From assembly GCA_041392665.1 (NCBI GenBank), contig JAWKLQ010000001.1, positions 310,001-374,000 on the forward strand: 64,000 nucleotides of DNA, written 5' to 3'. Shown piece after piece: positions 42,708 through 51,505 of the stretch. Each line of letters begins with the position of its first letter. Position 1 is the stretch's first letter. Source of the DNA: Flavilitoribacter sp020436695 (GTDB lineage: Bacteria; Bacteroidota; Bacteroidia; Chitinophagales; Saprospiraceae). The notes below the pieces were generated by a model. That model had not been told where the DNA came from, made no database searches, and saw nothing but the letters and a program-made list of their open reading frames with translations. The position numbers and the translations under genes were made by a program.

Positions 42708-45377
42708 CTACACGGTTCCTCCTAATCGCTTGATTATCTGAGTTAACAACAACGAACCAAACGCAAAAGCTACCACCCATCCCAGTTGTTCACCGGAAAG
42801 CGGCACTAAAGACAAGACCGTGCGCAACGGAGGGATCAGGTAACCGAGGGCCGTAAGCACTATGCAGAGTAAGATGGCCGCCCATACCCAGGTGTTACGG
42901 GTAACTTCATTGTTGAAGAAGGATACGCTGCGTTTGGGTAAATTGAACACATTGAGCAATTGCCCCAATACCAGCGTGTAAAACGCCATATTGTTTACCT
43001 TTTCCGCTTCGAGTTCCAGGTAATAGTAAGCGAACAAAACTATGCCGAGTACACCGGCGGTAATGCACAAACCGTACACGAGGGTAGAGGTCCAGAGCTT
43101 ACGCGAGATAATAGGTTCGTCCACCGGCCGGGGAGGTTGCCGCATAATCCCGGATTCGCCTTCGCCCAGCCCCAAAGCAAGAGCCGGGAACACATCGGTA
43201 ACCAGATTGAGATAAAGGATCTGCAACGGCAATAAGGGTAATGGTAAGATAGAGAACGAAGCTACCGCCACAGAAATGATCTCCGCCAGATTACTGGACA
43301 ATAAATACACCACAAACTTGCGGATATTTTCAAAGATAATGCGCCCTTGTCGGATGGCCAGTTCAATGGAAGTAAACTGATCATCCCGCAAGATCACATC
43401 GGCGACTTCCTTGGCAGCTTCGGTGCCTCTCATACCCATTGCAATGCCGATGTCTGCTTTCTTCAGGGCCGGAGCATCATTGATACCGTCACCGGTCATC
43501 CCTACAATGTGCCCGTGTTTTTGGTAGACTCTGATCAGATCCAGTTTCTGAGCCGGCGTTACCCTCGCCAGAACAATGGCATTCAGCAGCCGTTGTTCAA
43601 ATGCTTCACTTTCCCGGTCCAGTTGAGCCAGTTGCCGGCCGGTAACTATCTTATCCTGTGTAGCTCCTTTATCCAGTAAGCCTACTGCTTCGGCAATATA
43701 GCGTGCTGTTTGCGGGTGATCGCCGGTAACCATTACAACATCGATACCGGCATTTTTACAGATCTCTACGGCGTCTTTAATATCTCTGCGAGGCGGATCG
43801 ATAAAACCGACCAAACCCAGAAAAGTCAACCCCTTCAACAATTCTTCTTTTCTCGCAGGAGGAGCTTCCAGATCCCGGTAAGCAAAAGCAAGCGTACGTA
43901 ACCCACGGGAAGCCATCCGGTCAGCAGCTTTTTCCCAATCCGCTTTATCGGTAAAGCCTTCAATCCCTCCGGATGTATAAATTCGGTCACAATGATACAG
44001 GATACTTTCCAGAGCACCTTTAGCACTGGCCCGGTAGCTATTGCCGAAATGATTCAGCGTGGCCATCATCTTGGTCTCCGTATCAAATGGAAGTTCAATC
44101 ACTTCGGGGTGCTCTCTGCGGATCTTTTCCACATCAAAGCCCGCCTCCGTGGCCAGATTTACAAGCGCAATTTCTACCGGGTCTCCAACTATACTATCTC
44201 CTATATTTTCATCCAACTCCACATTGTTACAAAGTACCCCCGTTTCCAGCAAACGGATAAAAGCCTCATTTTTTTGCATTCCCACAAACAGCACTTCCGG
44301 TTCTTCTTCCGGTATCTCTATTTCCTTTTCCTGCATGATGATAGCTCGGGCAGCCATCTGATTTTCGGTAAGCGTGCCGGTCTTATCCGTACAGATAATA
44401 CCGGTAGATCCGAGCGTTTCCACGGAGCGGAGCTGCTTGATGATCACCCGGTCTTTGGCTAACCGCAACATTCCCCGGGCCAGGGCAATAGTCGCTACAA
44501 TGGGAAGTCCCTCGGGGATTGCCGCTACAGCCAGCGCTATTGCCGTTTCGATCATCAACTTAAGATCCCGTCCCTGTAAGTATCCGGTTAACGCTATAGA
44601 TACCGCCAGAAGGATCGTTAATAGGATCAGGCGTCTGCTCAGGCTATCCAGTTTCTTTTCAATAGGTGTGGCTTCATCCTCAGCTTCACGGGTCAATTGA
44701 CTGATCTTGCCGAGTTCGGTCTGCTCCCCGGTAGCGGTCACCAGGGTTTTTGCACTGCCGCGCGTTACCAGTGTGCCGCTAAAGACCATATTGGAGCGTT
44801 CGGCCAACTGAGTGTCCCCGGGCAATATTTTTACCGACTTTTCTACCTGGTTGCTTTCTCCGGTGAGCGCAGCTTCCTTTACCGCCAGGTTTTCATTTGT
44901 CAGCAGTCGGGCGTCGGCCGGCACAACCTGTCCGCATTCCAGCAACAGGATATCACCGGGCACGATCTCATGTGCTTCAATGGTTACTTTCCGGCCATCC
45001 CGAATAACGGATGCGTGCGTTTCCGCCATTTTCCGAAGCGCCTCCATAGAACGTACGGCCTGCCATTCCATAAAGAAACCGATCAGCACCGTGATCAGGA
45101 TAACCACCAGCACAGCAATGGCTTCCACCGTTTCTCCGAAGGCAAACCCAATGGCGGATGCTGCTATCAGTACATAGATAACCGGACTGAGAAATTGCTC
45201 CAGGAAAATGAGCAACACATTTTTTTTATGTTGTCTTTCGAGTCGATTTTCTCCGAAAACTTCCCGGCGTTTTGCTACTTCCTCTTCTGACAAGCCTTCA
45301 TTCAGGCTGGCTTGCATTTGTTCAACAAGGGCAAAGGAATCCTGAGCAAAAGGGGATTCGGGAAGCGCTTTCATCAT
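42708..45377 (-). CDS. Calcium-type P-type (P2) cation ATPase
   Basis: Inner-membrane cation pump of 889 aa. Order: cation-ATPase N-domain (GLSEEEVAKRREVFGENRL), actuator with ALTGES, membrane motif AAIPEGLP, phosphorylation site DKTGTLT (Asp331), and hinge GDGINDAPALKKADIGIAMG, followed by six C-terminal helices with NLVTDVFPALALGLGE. The PEGLP and NLVTD motifs are those of P2A-type Ca2+ (or Mn2+) ATPases, not of copper-type P1B pumps. It lies 96 bases after the CusB-like gene, with a hairpin between them, and 12 bases ahead of the longest possible Rpn reading frame. Confidence 0.94.
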   Translation of the reverse strand: MMKALPESPFAQDSFALVEQMQASLNEGLSEEEVAKRREVFGENRLERQHKKNVLLIFLEQFLSPVIYVLIAASAIGFAFGETVEAIAVLVVILITVLIGFFMEWQAVRSMEALRKMAETHASVIRDGRKVTIEAHEIVPGDILLLECGQVVPADARLLTNENLAVKEAALTGESNQVEKSVKILPGDTQLAERSNMVFSGTLVTRGSAKTLVTATGEQTELGKISQLTREAEDEATPIEKKLDSLSRRLILLTILLAVSIALTGYLQGRDLKLMIETAIALAVAAIPEGLPIVATIALARGMLRLAKDRVIIKQLRSVETLGSTGIICTDKTGTLTENQMAARAIIMQEKEIEIPEEEPEVLFVGMQKNEAFIRLLETGVLCNNVELDENIGDSIVGDPVEIALVNLATEAGFDVEKIRREHPEVIELPFDTETKMMATLNHFGNSYRASAKGALESILYHCDRIYTSGGIEGFTDKADWEKAADRMASRGLRTLAFAYRDLEAPPARKEELLKGLTFLGLVGFIDPPRRDIKDAVEICKNAGIDVVMVTGDHPQTARYIAEAVGLLDKGATQDKIVTGRQLAQLDRESEAFEQRLLNAIVLARVTPAQKLDLIRVYQKHGHIVGMTGDGINDAPALKKADIGIAMGMRGTEAAKEVADVILRDDQFTSIELAIRQGRIIFENIRKFVVYLLSSNLAEIISVAVASFSILPLPLLPLQILYLNLVTDVFPALALGLGEGESGIMRQPPRPVDEPIISRKLWTSTLVYGLCITAGVLGIVLFAYYYLELEAEKVNNMAFYTLVLGQLLNVFNLPKRSVSFFNNEVTRNTWVWAAILLCIVLTALGYLIPPLRTVLSLVPLSGEQLGWVVAFAFGSLLLTQIIKRLGGTV

Positions 45378-45442
45378 GGAATATTATTTTGACTACTTGC
45401 GGTTAGAAAACAAAGTCTGGTTTTATTTACATAACAAATAAG

Positions 45443-45459
45443 GGCATCTTAAAGATGCC
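45443..45459 (-). terminator. Hairpin between the adaptor and P-ATPase genes
   Basis: GGCATC and GATGCC (with further TT/AA pairing) form a short stem 15 bases past the adaptor gene stop; on the minus strand it is followed by CTTATTTGTT. It could end the efflux transcript before the ATPase gene. Confidence 0.5.
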
Positions 45460-45473
45460 TGGTTCTCCGGGTA

Positions 45474-47222
45474 TCAATCCACTAATTGTTCCAGCACCGT
45501 TCCACATTTCATCATCTTATCCCCGAAATAAGGATTGCGGATCGTTTCTTCGTCACTGATCCAGTCAGCGCCGGCATTGTCAAAGGCCATCGGGCAGTGC
45601 TGTACATAAAGTGCCTTACCTGCTGCTCCAAATGCCTTAACCGTGTGTATCATAGCCTGAGACAGAAAATCGAATTGCCTGCGCTGTTCTTCAATGTCCG
45701 TCAGATCTGGCAAATTTCCGGCATGAGCCGAAAGGGCCTGCAATTGCTCCATCCAGTAGTGGTATGCTTCGCCCTTCAGCAATTTCATATCCACCTGATC
45801 CAGTTTTTTCAGAAATGCCTGTGCCGCCGTCCTTACCGCCGTCGGATCGGTTTGCACGAAGTCATCCTTCAATGATAAGTAAGCCAGCGCAAGATCACCG
45901 ATCTGCTCTTTAAACGCGACCGGAGCTTGCCGCTGATAATCTGGTACCATCACTGCCATTGACCCGCTTTCCCGACCGGATACCAGCACTTTTTTATTCA
46001 TCATACTTGCCTGATTGTTGAGCTGGGCAGCGGCGTCGATCACAAAAGCACCGTTAACCACTACTTTTTCACCGGCTTGTAGGCCTTCTGCGATAATGTA
46101 TCGGTCGCCCAACCGGTCACCCAAACTCACTTCCCGGTATTGATAGGAGGGCACTTCCGTGTCGGGGATCTCCACGTAAACAACTGATCGCTTTCCGGTC
46201 CAGAGCACAGCCGATCTGGGTATACTTAGCTGCTCAGTCGTTGTTTTCCGGGTAGGCATCACCTGACCTCTAACAAACATCTCCGGCTTTAGCACGCCCC
46301 CCGGATTGGCAATTTCCGCCCTCGCGGTCGCCACCCGGGTACCTGCATCGATCAGCGGATCGATAAAAGAGATAGAGGCCGTAAAAGTACGACCGGGCAA
46401 AGAGGAAGTGGTAAACATGACCTTATTTCCCACCTTGACGGCCGGCAGATCTTCTTCATAGGTATCGAACAATACCCACAGGCGGCTCAGATCAGCGAGC
46501 GTAAACAGCGTTTCCCCCTGTTTTACATAATCACCCACATTCACCCGTTTGTCCAGAACGACCCCGGAGCGGTCGGCGTAGATCGTAATATTTTGCAGGA
46601 TCTCGCCGCTCGACTGGATCTGCTGAATGACCTCTTCACTGATCTTCCAGTTACGCAATTTATTGCGGGAAGCTTCCGGCAAATCCATGTTCGTATCAGA
46701 AAATCGCAGGGCTTCCAGCAATTCTTTTTGTGCGGCTACCAGTTCAGGGGAATAGATGGTTGCCAGCTTCTGACCTGCCTTTACCGGTTCTCCGGTAAAA
46801 GTGATAAACAACTGTTCTATCCGGCCAGGCACATGGGCAGTCTGGGTGGCCGCTCTCCGCTCGTCTGCTTTGAGCCGGCCACTCAGCGTTAAAGTATCCC
46901 CCATGTTGATGGTGCCGGCACCAACCGTTTCCGTAGCAATCTGGGCCATCGCTACCGCATTCTCCGTCATTTTCAATACGGTAGGGTCATCGGATACTTC
47001 CTGCGATAATGGAATGAGTTCCATCTCACAGATGGGACAAAGCCCGGGCTCCGGTTGCCTAACCTGAGGGTGCATGGAACAGGTCCAGATCTGCTCTTCA
47101 GATCCGGCGTTCGACATTTCATGTGAGTGGACTCCGGCATCATCCGAAGTATTATTATGAAACAGCAGATAGCCTAATCCAAGGCCGGCTATCAATGCTG
47201 CGATGATATATATCCATTTCAT
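45474..47222 (-). CDS. CusB-like RND efflux periplasmic adaptor with metal-binding domain and DUF3347
   Basis: Periplasmic membrane-fusion protein of 582 aa for heavy-metal efflux (copper/silver type). An N-terminal anchor (about 1-22) is followed by the heavy-metal-binding domain WTCSMHPQV...LCPICEMELIPL (about 45-73). The biotinyl-lipoyl/hairpin/beta-barrel core follows (about 100-400, with GRIEQLFITFTGEPVKAGQ and GDYVKQGETLFTLADLSRLWV). The C-terminal DUF3347 (about 430-575) ends in YVQHCPMAF, with metal-type His/Cys/Met residues. Length and architecture match Bacteroidota CusB proteins. The expected RND pump gene (CusA-like) is not in the cluster. Confidence 0.92.
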   Translation of the reverse strand: MKWIYIIAALIAGLGLGYLLFHNNTSDDAGVHSHEMSNAGSEEQIWTCSMHPQVRQPEPGLCPICEMELIPLSQEVSDDPTVLKMTENAVAMAQIATETVGAGTINMGDTLTLSGRLKADERRAATQTAHVPGRIEQLFITFTGEPVKAGQKLATIYSPELVAAQKELLEALRFSDTNMDLPEASRNKLRNWKISEEVIQQIQSSGEILQNITIYADRSGVVLDKRVNVGDYVKQGETLFTLADLSRLWVLFDTYEEDLPAVKVGNKVMFTTSSLPGRTFTASISFIDPLIDAGTRVATARAEIANPGGVLKPEMFVRGQVMPTRKTTTEQLSIPRSAVLWTGKRSVVYVEIPDTEVPSYQYREVSLGDRLGDRYIIAEGLQAGEKVVVNGAFVIDAAAQLNNQASMMNKKVLVSGRESGSMAVMVPDYQRQAPVAFKEQIGDLALAYLSLKDDFVQTDPTAVRTAAQAFLKKLDQVDMKLLKGEAYHYWMEQLQALSAHAGNLPDLTDIEEQRRQFDFLSQAMIHTVKAFGAAGKALYVQHCPMAFDNAGADWISDEETIRNPYFGDKMMKCGTVLEQLVD

Positions 47223-47315
47223 TTTATTTCAGATTTTATTTTATGCCCCATTTGAGCAAAGCTGTCCGACCGAAATTGGGGTAAATGACAGCGACTAAAA
47301 CGGGATAATTGGCAC

Positions 47316-48551
47316 CTATAATTGCAAATAAAAAGCAAGATCAGCCATAGCCAGATGCATCGCTACCAATGCCGCCAGATGCCGCTCCCGGTAGCCTATC
47401 AGTTGATCCTGCAAACGCAGCAACTCGTCAAAAGAACGTTTTTCATTTGCGTAGTCTGTTTGAGCTACTCGTAAAGCCGTACGTAACAGGTATCCCTGCT
47501 CATCCAGAAAATCCACTTCGCTTCGGGCACGCCGGTATTCGGCCAGTGCCGTTTCCACCATCGACCTGAAGATACTGACCTGATCTTCAATGCGGGCATC
47601 CAAAGCCTGAATTTTCAGTTCTTCTTCCTGCTGTTTGGCCCGGTATTTTTCCTTGTTCAACGGAATACTGACCGCCACATGGGGCATGAGAATATCCCGC
47701 CCGTTGCCTACCGGATCAGCGTCTGTTCTTTTTCCCACCATAAAGTAGTCAACACCCACCGTGAAATCGGGTTTGGCATCCAGTTGATTGAGCGCCTGCG
47801 CCTGAGCGGCCACCGCTTTTTGCAATTCTATATTACGGATGAGTGGGTGATCGGTTCCGATCTGGGTGAGACGGGTTTCCAGATCCAGGGGTAACTCGGG
47901 TATTCCCAATGAACTTGATGATATTGTGACTACCGTATTGGTTGGGCGATTCAGCAAGCGGTTGATCACTGCCTGTGGTTTGGCCTTATCAATCTCCAGC
48001 AGGTCGATCCGTTGCTGTAGTTCCCTTTTCTGCAATTGGATCTTATAGACATCTACAGATGTGGCCCGGTTGTTCTCGATACGCACAATATTGAGCTGCT
48101 CCCAACTATCATAGATCTCTAGATGCTCATCGATGATCTCCTGCTGCTTGTTCAATTGATACAACTTCAACCACGCTTTTTTGAGCTCCTGCTCCAGCAG
48201 TAATTGTCGTACGGCCACTTTCTCCAACAGAGGCGTTGCTCTAGTTAGAGCCAATTCTTCCTGTGCCTTCAGCTTGCCCGGCCAGGGTAGCTTTTGATTC
48301 AGTATCCACCATAACCTCTGGGGTCCAAGCCGGGTTTCGGGCGATAGGGTATACCAGCCTAATTTGAGCTCTGGGTCAGGTAACTGGCTGACCTGTGGGG
48401 CCACTGCCAACGCTGCCTGATAATCCAGGTAAAGCGCCCGTAGTTCGGGATTGGCCTGGGGCAGTTGCGCCAGCAGATCCTTAAGGGATTGGGCCGGTAA
48501 GAGATCCGGACCGAGCAAACAACAAATGAAGAACATCCATCCGGTGGTCAT
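47316..48551 (-). CDS. TolC-family outer-membrane efflux channel
   Basis: Outer-membrane factor of the efflux system, about 411 aa. The start is set at 48551 because MTTGWMFFICCLLG begins a signal peptide; the open frame continues 48 codons upstream without signal character. The rest is long amphipathic helices with two OEP repeats (ANPELRALYLDYQAALA, then HPLIRNIELQKAVAAQAQALNQL) and the expected VGVDYFMVGKR and AVSIPLNKEKYRAKQ strands. The adaptor gene follows after 93 bases. A CusC-like role in copper/silver export is inferred from the neighbour. Confidence 0.9.
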   Translation of the reverse strand: MTTGWMFFICCLLGPDLLPAQSLKDLLAQLPQANPELRALYLDYQAALAVAPQVSQLPDPELKLGWYTLSPETRLGPQRLWWILNQKLPWPGKLKAQEELALTRATPLLEKVAVRQLLLEQELKKAWLKLYQLNKQQEIIDEHLEIYDSWEQLNIVRIENNRATSVDVYKIQLQKRELQQRIDLLEIDKAKPQAVINRLLNRPTNTVVTISSSSLGIPELPLDLETRLTQIGTDHPLIRNIELQKAVAAQAQALNQLDAKPDFTVGVDYFMVGKRTDADPVGNGRDILMPHVAVSIPLNKEKYRAKQQEEELKIQALDARIEDQVSIFRSMVETALAEYRRARSEVDFLDEQGYLLRTALRVAQTDYANEKRSFDELLRLQDQLIGYRERHLAALVAMHLAMADLAFYLQL

Positions 48552-48733
48552 CTTCAGGAATTTCCTCCATTTGGCAGCTCGTTGCTCATGCCATATTTCA
48601 GGCAATGCCTGCCTATGCAAAAGTATATTCATCTGTATTGATTCAACGGAATAACAGGAAAATAGAATAACGGTTACCGCTTTGAAGCGTGTCAATTACT
48701 CACTCAAAGATAAGGAAGCAGAATGGGTGTTCG

Positions 48734-49150
48734 CTATAATCGAAAGATCTGAAATAAGGAAGGAAAATCAGCAATAAGAGGAGGTGGGTGATATTCAGTG
48801 GTATTCGTTCTGGAGGCCTGCGGCATTAGGAGGAATCGCAACACAGACAACTTACTGTTCACATTCGCAACCGGCCCCTTTACCGGGTCCGCCTGATTCA
48901 TTTGCTGCTCCTGGCTGGTCTTTAAAAACTGGCTGGTGTTATTGCAACAATCTTTTTTATCCAGGCCAAAACCCGCATTTTCCACGTGCATGGGGCAGGA
49001 TGCCACTTTTTTATCATGGCAACTTTTCACCGCTGTAAACAGGGACGTATGCTTCAATTGCTCCCTACAAAAATGCTGATTAACCACTACTCCCACCGAA
49101 CTGGAAAGCAGACTGATGATCAGGGTGATATGTAAGGTTTTTAACAGCAA
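48734..49150 (-). CDS. HYC_CC_PP family protein
   Basis: Exported 138-aa protein named after its conserved motifs. The signal-like N-terminus (about 1-24) is followed by NQHFCREQL (the HYC position, here HFC), SCHDKK, SCPMH, DKKDCCNN (the CC pair) and YHPPPL (the PP pair). The many Cys and His residues suggest metal binding. In Bacteroidota this family stands at the head of CusA/CusC/CusB-type metal efflux operons, and here it precedes the TolC-like and CusB-like genes. The metal is not known; copper is most likely from context. Confidence 0.88.
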   Translation of the reverse strand: MLLKTLHITLIISLLSSSVGVVVNQHFCREQLKHTSLFTAVKSCHDKKVASCPMHVENAGFGLDKKDCCNNTSQFLKTSQEQQMNQADPVKGPVANVNSKLSVLRFLLMPQASRTNTTEYHPPPLIADFPSLFQIFRL

Positions 49151-49324
49151 GTGTTTCTGTTTACGTTACCAATAGAAACGGCAGCCAGTCGCCTAAAGTT
49201 TAGCGATAAATATTGCCTCCTGCAAAGTAACAGGTTTTTGTGTGCATTCGGTCAAATCGCGTTAAAACAAATAATTTCATCTATTTTGTTTTATCACTTA
49301 AATTGTGTTTCTTACAAATTGAAA

Positions 49325-50464
49325 ATGACCTTAACAATGGCCACTGAAAAGACTGAAAAATCCGTATTCAAACTAAAGGACATCTATACCCGTGAATTGC
49401 TGGAAGACTTCGGTAACCTGCTCAAAAAAGTTTGGTCGCCCTTTCCCGTTGAACATTTTCTGGAGCAGGTTTTCCAACCGCTTTGGGAAGATCTGGAACT
49501 GAAAGAACGGATGCGCCACATTAGCGATAGTCTGCAAACAGCGCTGCCCGATGATTATCACGTGGCACTACAGATACTTCTGAATGCGACGCAGGCACTG
49601 ATCGATCATCACGGTGAAAGGATGGTATTCGAATACGGATTTCTGCCGGATTTCGTGCAGCGCTTCGGACTGGAGCAGCCCGATCTCTCCATCCCGGGTC
49701 TGGAACTGATGACCCGCTGGACAAGTGCCGAATTTGCAGTTCGTCCTTACCTGAAGCAATATCCGGATCGTATGTACGTACAGATGAAGGACTGGGCGAA
49801 ACACTCCAGCTGGTGTGTCAGACGCCTGGCTACGGAAGGGTTCCGGCCGCGATTGCCCTGGGGAATGGGTATTCCGGTATTAAAAAAAGAACCACAGCTC
49901 ATTCTTCCGGTATTGGAGCAGCTCAAAGACGATCCGTCCGAAAGTGTGCGCCGTTCGGTGGCCAATAACTTAAATGACATCTCCAAAGATCATCCGGAGT
50001 TCGTGCTGGAAATCGCCGAACAATGGCTGGGAGATCATGACGATACTGATTGGATCGTGCGCCACGCCTGCCGGGGTTTGCTGAAAAAGGGGCATCCTGT
50101 CGCTTTAAAATTATTCGGTTTCAATCCGGATATGAATACGATTACGGTTCACTCATTTCAACACGATGCAGAAGTGAACATTGGTGAACGCTTCCATTTT
50201 CAATTTACCGTCAGAAATGAAGGCAAAGAAGATAGCCAGGTGCGGCTGGAATACGCCATTGACTATCAAACACTAAGCGGCAAGATCTCTCATAAAGTAT
50301 TTAAGATCAGTGAATTTACTCTATCGGCCGGCGAGGAAAAACATTTTGTCAAAAATCAACGATTCCAAAATTTCACCACCCGCCAACATTATCCGGGTGA
50401 GCACCTTATTAGTATCAAAGTTAACGGTCAGTTCGTTGCGAGTGGCCGGTTTGAAGTTAAATAA
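49325..50464 (+). CDS. DNA alkylation repair-like HEAT-repeat protein
   Basis: Cytoplasmic protein of about 379 aa. The start is at 49325 (or 49337); an upstream frame extension to 49151 overlaps the likely divergent promoter. Residues about 20-260 are helical HEAT-like repeats of the AlkD/COG4335 type (WAKHSSWCVRRLATEGFRPRLPW, DDPSESVRRSVANNLNDI, WIVRHACRGLLKKGHP). A C-terminal beta-domain follows (about 275-379, VNIGERFHFQFTVRNEG). Relatives excise alkylated bases; whether this longer form does is not certain. It is transcribed divergently from the metal efflux genes. Confidence 0.85.
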   Translation: MTLTMATEKTEKSVFKLKDIYTRELLEDFGNLLKKVWSPFPVEHFLEQVFQPLWEDLELKERMRHISDSLQTALPDDYHVALQILLNATQALIDHHGERMVFEYGFLPDFVQRFGLEQPDLSIPGLELMTRWTSAEFAVRPYLKQYPDRMYVQMKDWAKHSSWCVRRLATEGFRPRLPWGMGIPVLKKEPQLILPVLEQLKDDPSESVRRSVANNLNDISKDHPEFVLEIAEQWLGDHDDTDWIVRHACRGLLKKGHPVALKLFGFNPDMNTITVHSFQHDAEVNIGERFHFQFTVRNEGKEDSQVRLEYAIDYQTLSGKISHKVFKISEFTLSAGEEKHFVKNQRFQNFTTRQHYPGEHLISIKVNGQFVASGRFEVK

Positions 50465-50502
50465 TACTCGGATGATATGAACCGGCTATAATTCTACCAT
50501 AG

Positions 50503-51315
50503 ATGAAACTAACCTTAACCGTTTTTTTCTTACTGCTAATTAGCCTATCCTGCCATGGTCCGATTGTAGATAGCTGTGAAAAATCACTGTATGAAAAACA
50601 AGAAATAGATGACCTTAAAATCTACCTTCAGCGGCAATTGGAGGAAGATTTCGTACCCGACATCAGTGATTATAGGCTTCCGGAAATTTATAGACTTACC
50701 GTTACTAACGGCTGGTTCTCCAACGTATATTTAAGCTTGTTTCAGCAAAATGATCATTACTATATCGAAAGCTATGGTTACAGCAAAATAACCAAATCCT
50801 ATCAGCGTCGGCTTCTGGAACTCGAGCCATATCAATGGAAACAATTCTTTCTGGAGTTTAATACTATTGAATTCTGGTGTAGGCCTACCTATTACAAAGA
50901 GGAAATAATAAATGGTGGTCCCGATGGTACCTGGTATTTTCTGGAAGGTCAAAAAGGTGGCAATTATCAACTCATCCAATGGGCGTATGCCATAGATAAA
51001 GAAAGATTGATCAGCTTAATCGTACGCTTCGCTAAAATAGAGACTTTTGAACCCTATATCAATGCCCTTCAACAGGGTGATTCCATAATTTTTGCATTGA
51101 GCCTGAATAATCTGATCAATACGCAGGAGTTTATCATTGTTACACCACGAGGAGATTCTCTGAGTTCAAAAAAAGATATTCCCAACTTCAAGCTTCACAA
51201 GCGTGACTCCTCAGAGATATACCAATACAGGCTCATCCAGAAAACCAGCGATGGGTTGACAAATGAGATCCCGTTTGGGTCTCCTCGTTTAATTTTTTCC
51301 AGAAACAGACGTTAG
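50503..51315 (+). CDS. Lipoprotein of unknown function
   Basis: A 270-aa lipoprotein with lipobox SLSC (Cys17). The mature protein has no recognised domain; it contains a central GPDGTWYFLEGQKGG turn and alternating strands. It follows the alkylation-repair-like gene by 38 bases, and its codon use is more A+T-rich than that of its neighbours. The 190 bases after it are G+C-rich and hold no gene. Confidence 0.7.
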   Translation: MKLTLTVFFLLLISLSCHGPIVDSCEKSLYEKQEIDDLKIYLQRQLEEDFVPDISDYRLPEIYRLTVTNGWFSNVYLSLFQQNDHYYIESYGYSKITKSYQRRLLELEPYQWKQFFLEFNTIEFWCRPTYYKEEIINGGPDGTWYFLEGQKGGNYQLIQWAYAIDKERLISLIVRFAKIETFEPYINALQQGDSIIFALSLNNLINTQEFIIVTPRGDSLSSKKDIPNFKLHKRDSSEIYQYRLIQKTSDGLTNEIPFGSPRLIFSRNRR

Positions 51316-51505
51316 AATGTGGCATTAAGGAAAGTACTGCACGTATTTAATCGACTGCCCTATCTCAAGAATAAAATAGGGACAGTAGCTGTACAACCGG
51401 CTGGCCGACAGCGGCGGCGGGGTGACGCCATAATGTGGGTGGGAATAATAAAACAGCCCGCCCGCCACCTTACCGCACTACCCGGGATAAAGTCCGGCCC
51501 CCGGA

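Noticed and set aside
51316..51505. Riboswitch or gene in the G+C-rich spacer
   Set aside because: No riboswitch core or coding potential was recognised; partial GTGGGTGGG/CCCGCCCGCCAC pairing may be a terminator but has mismatches.
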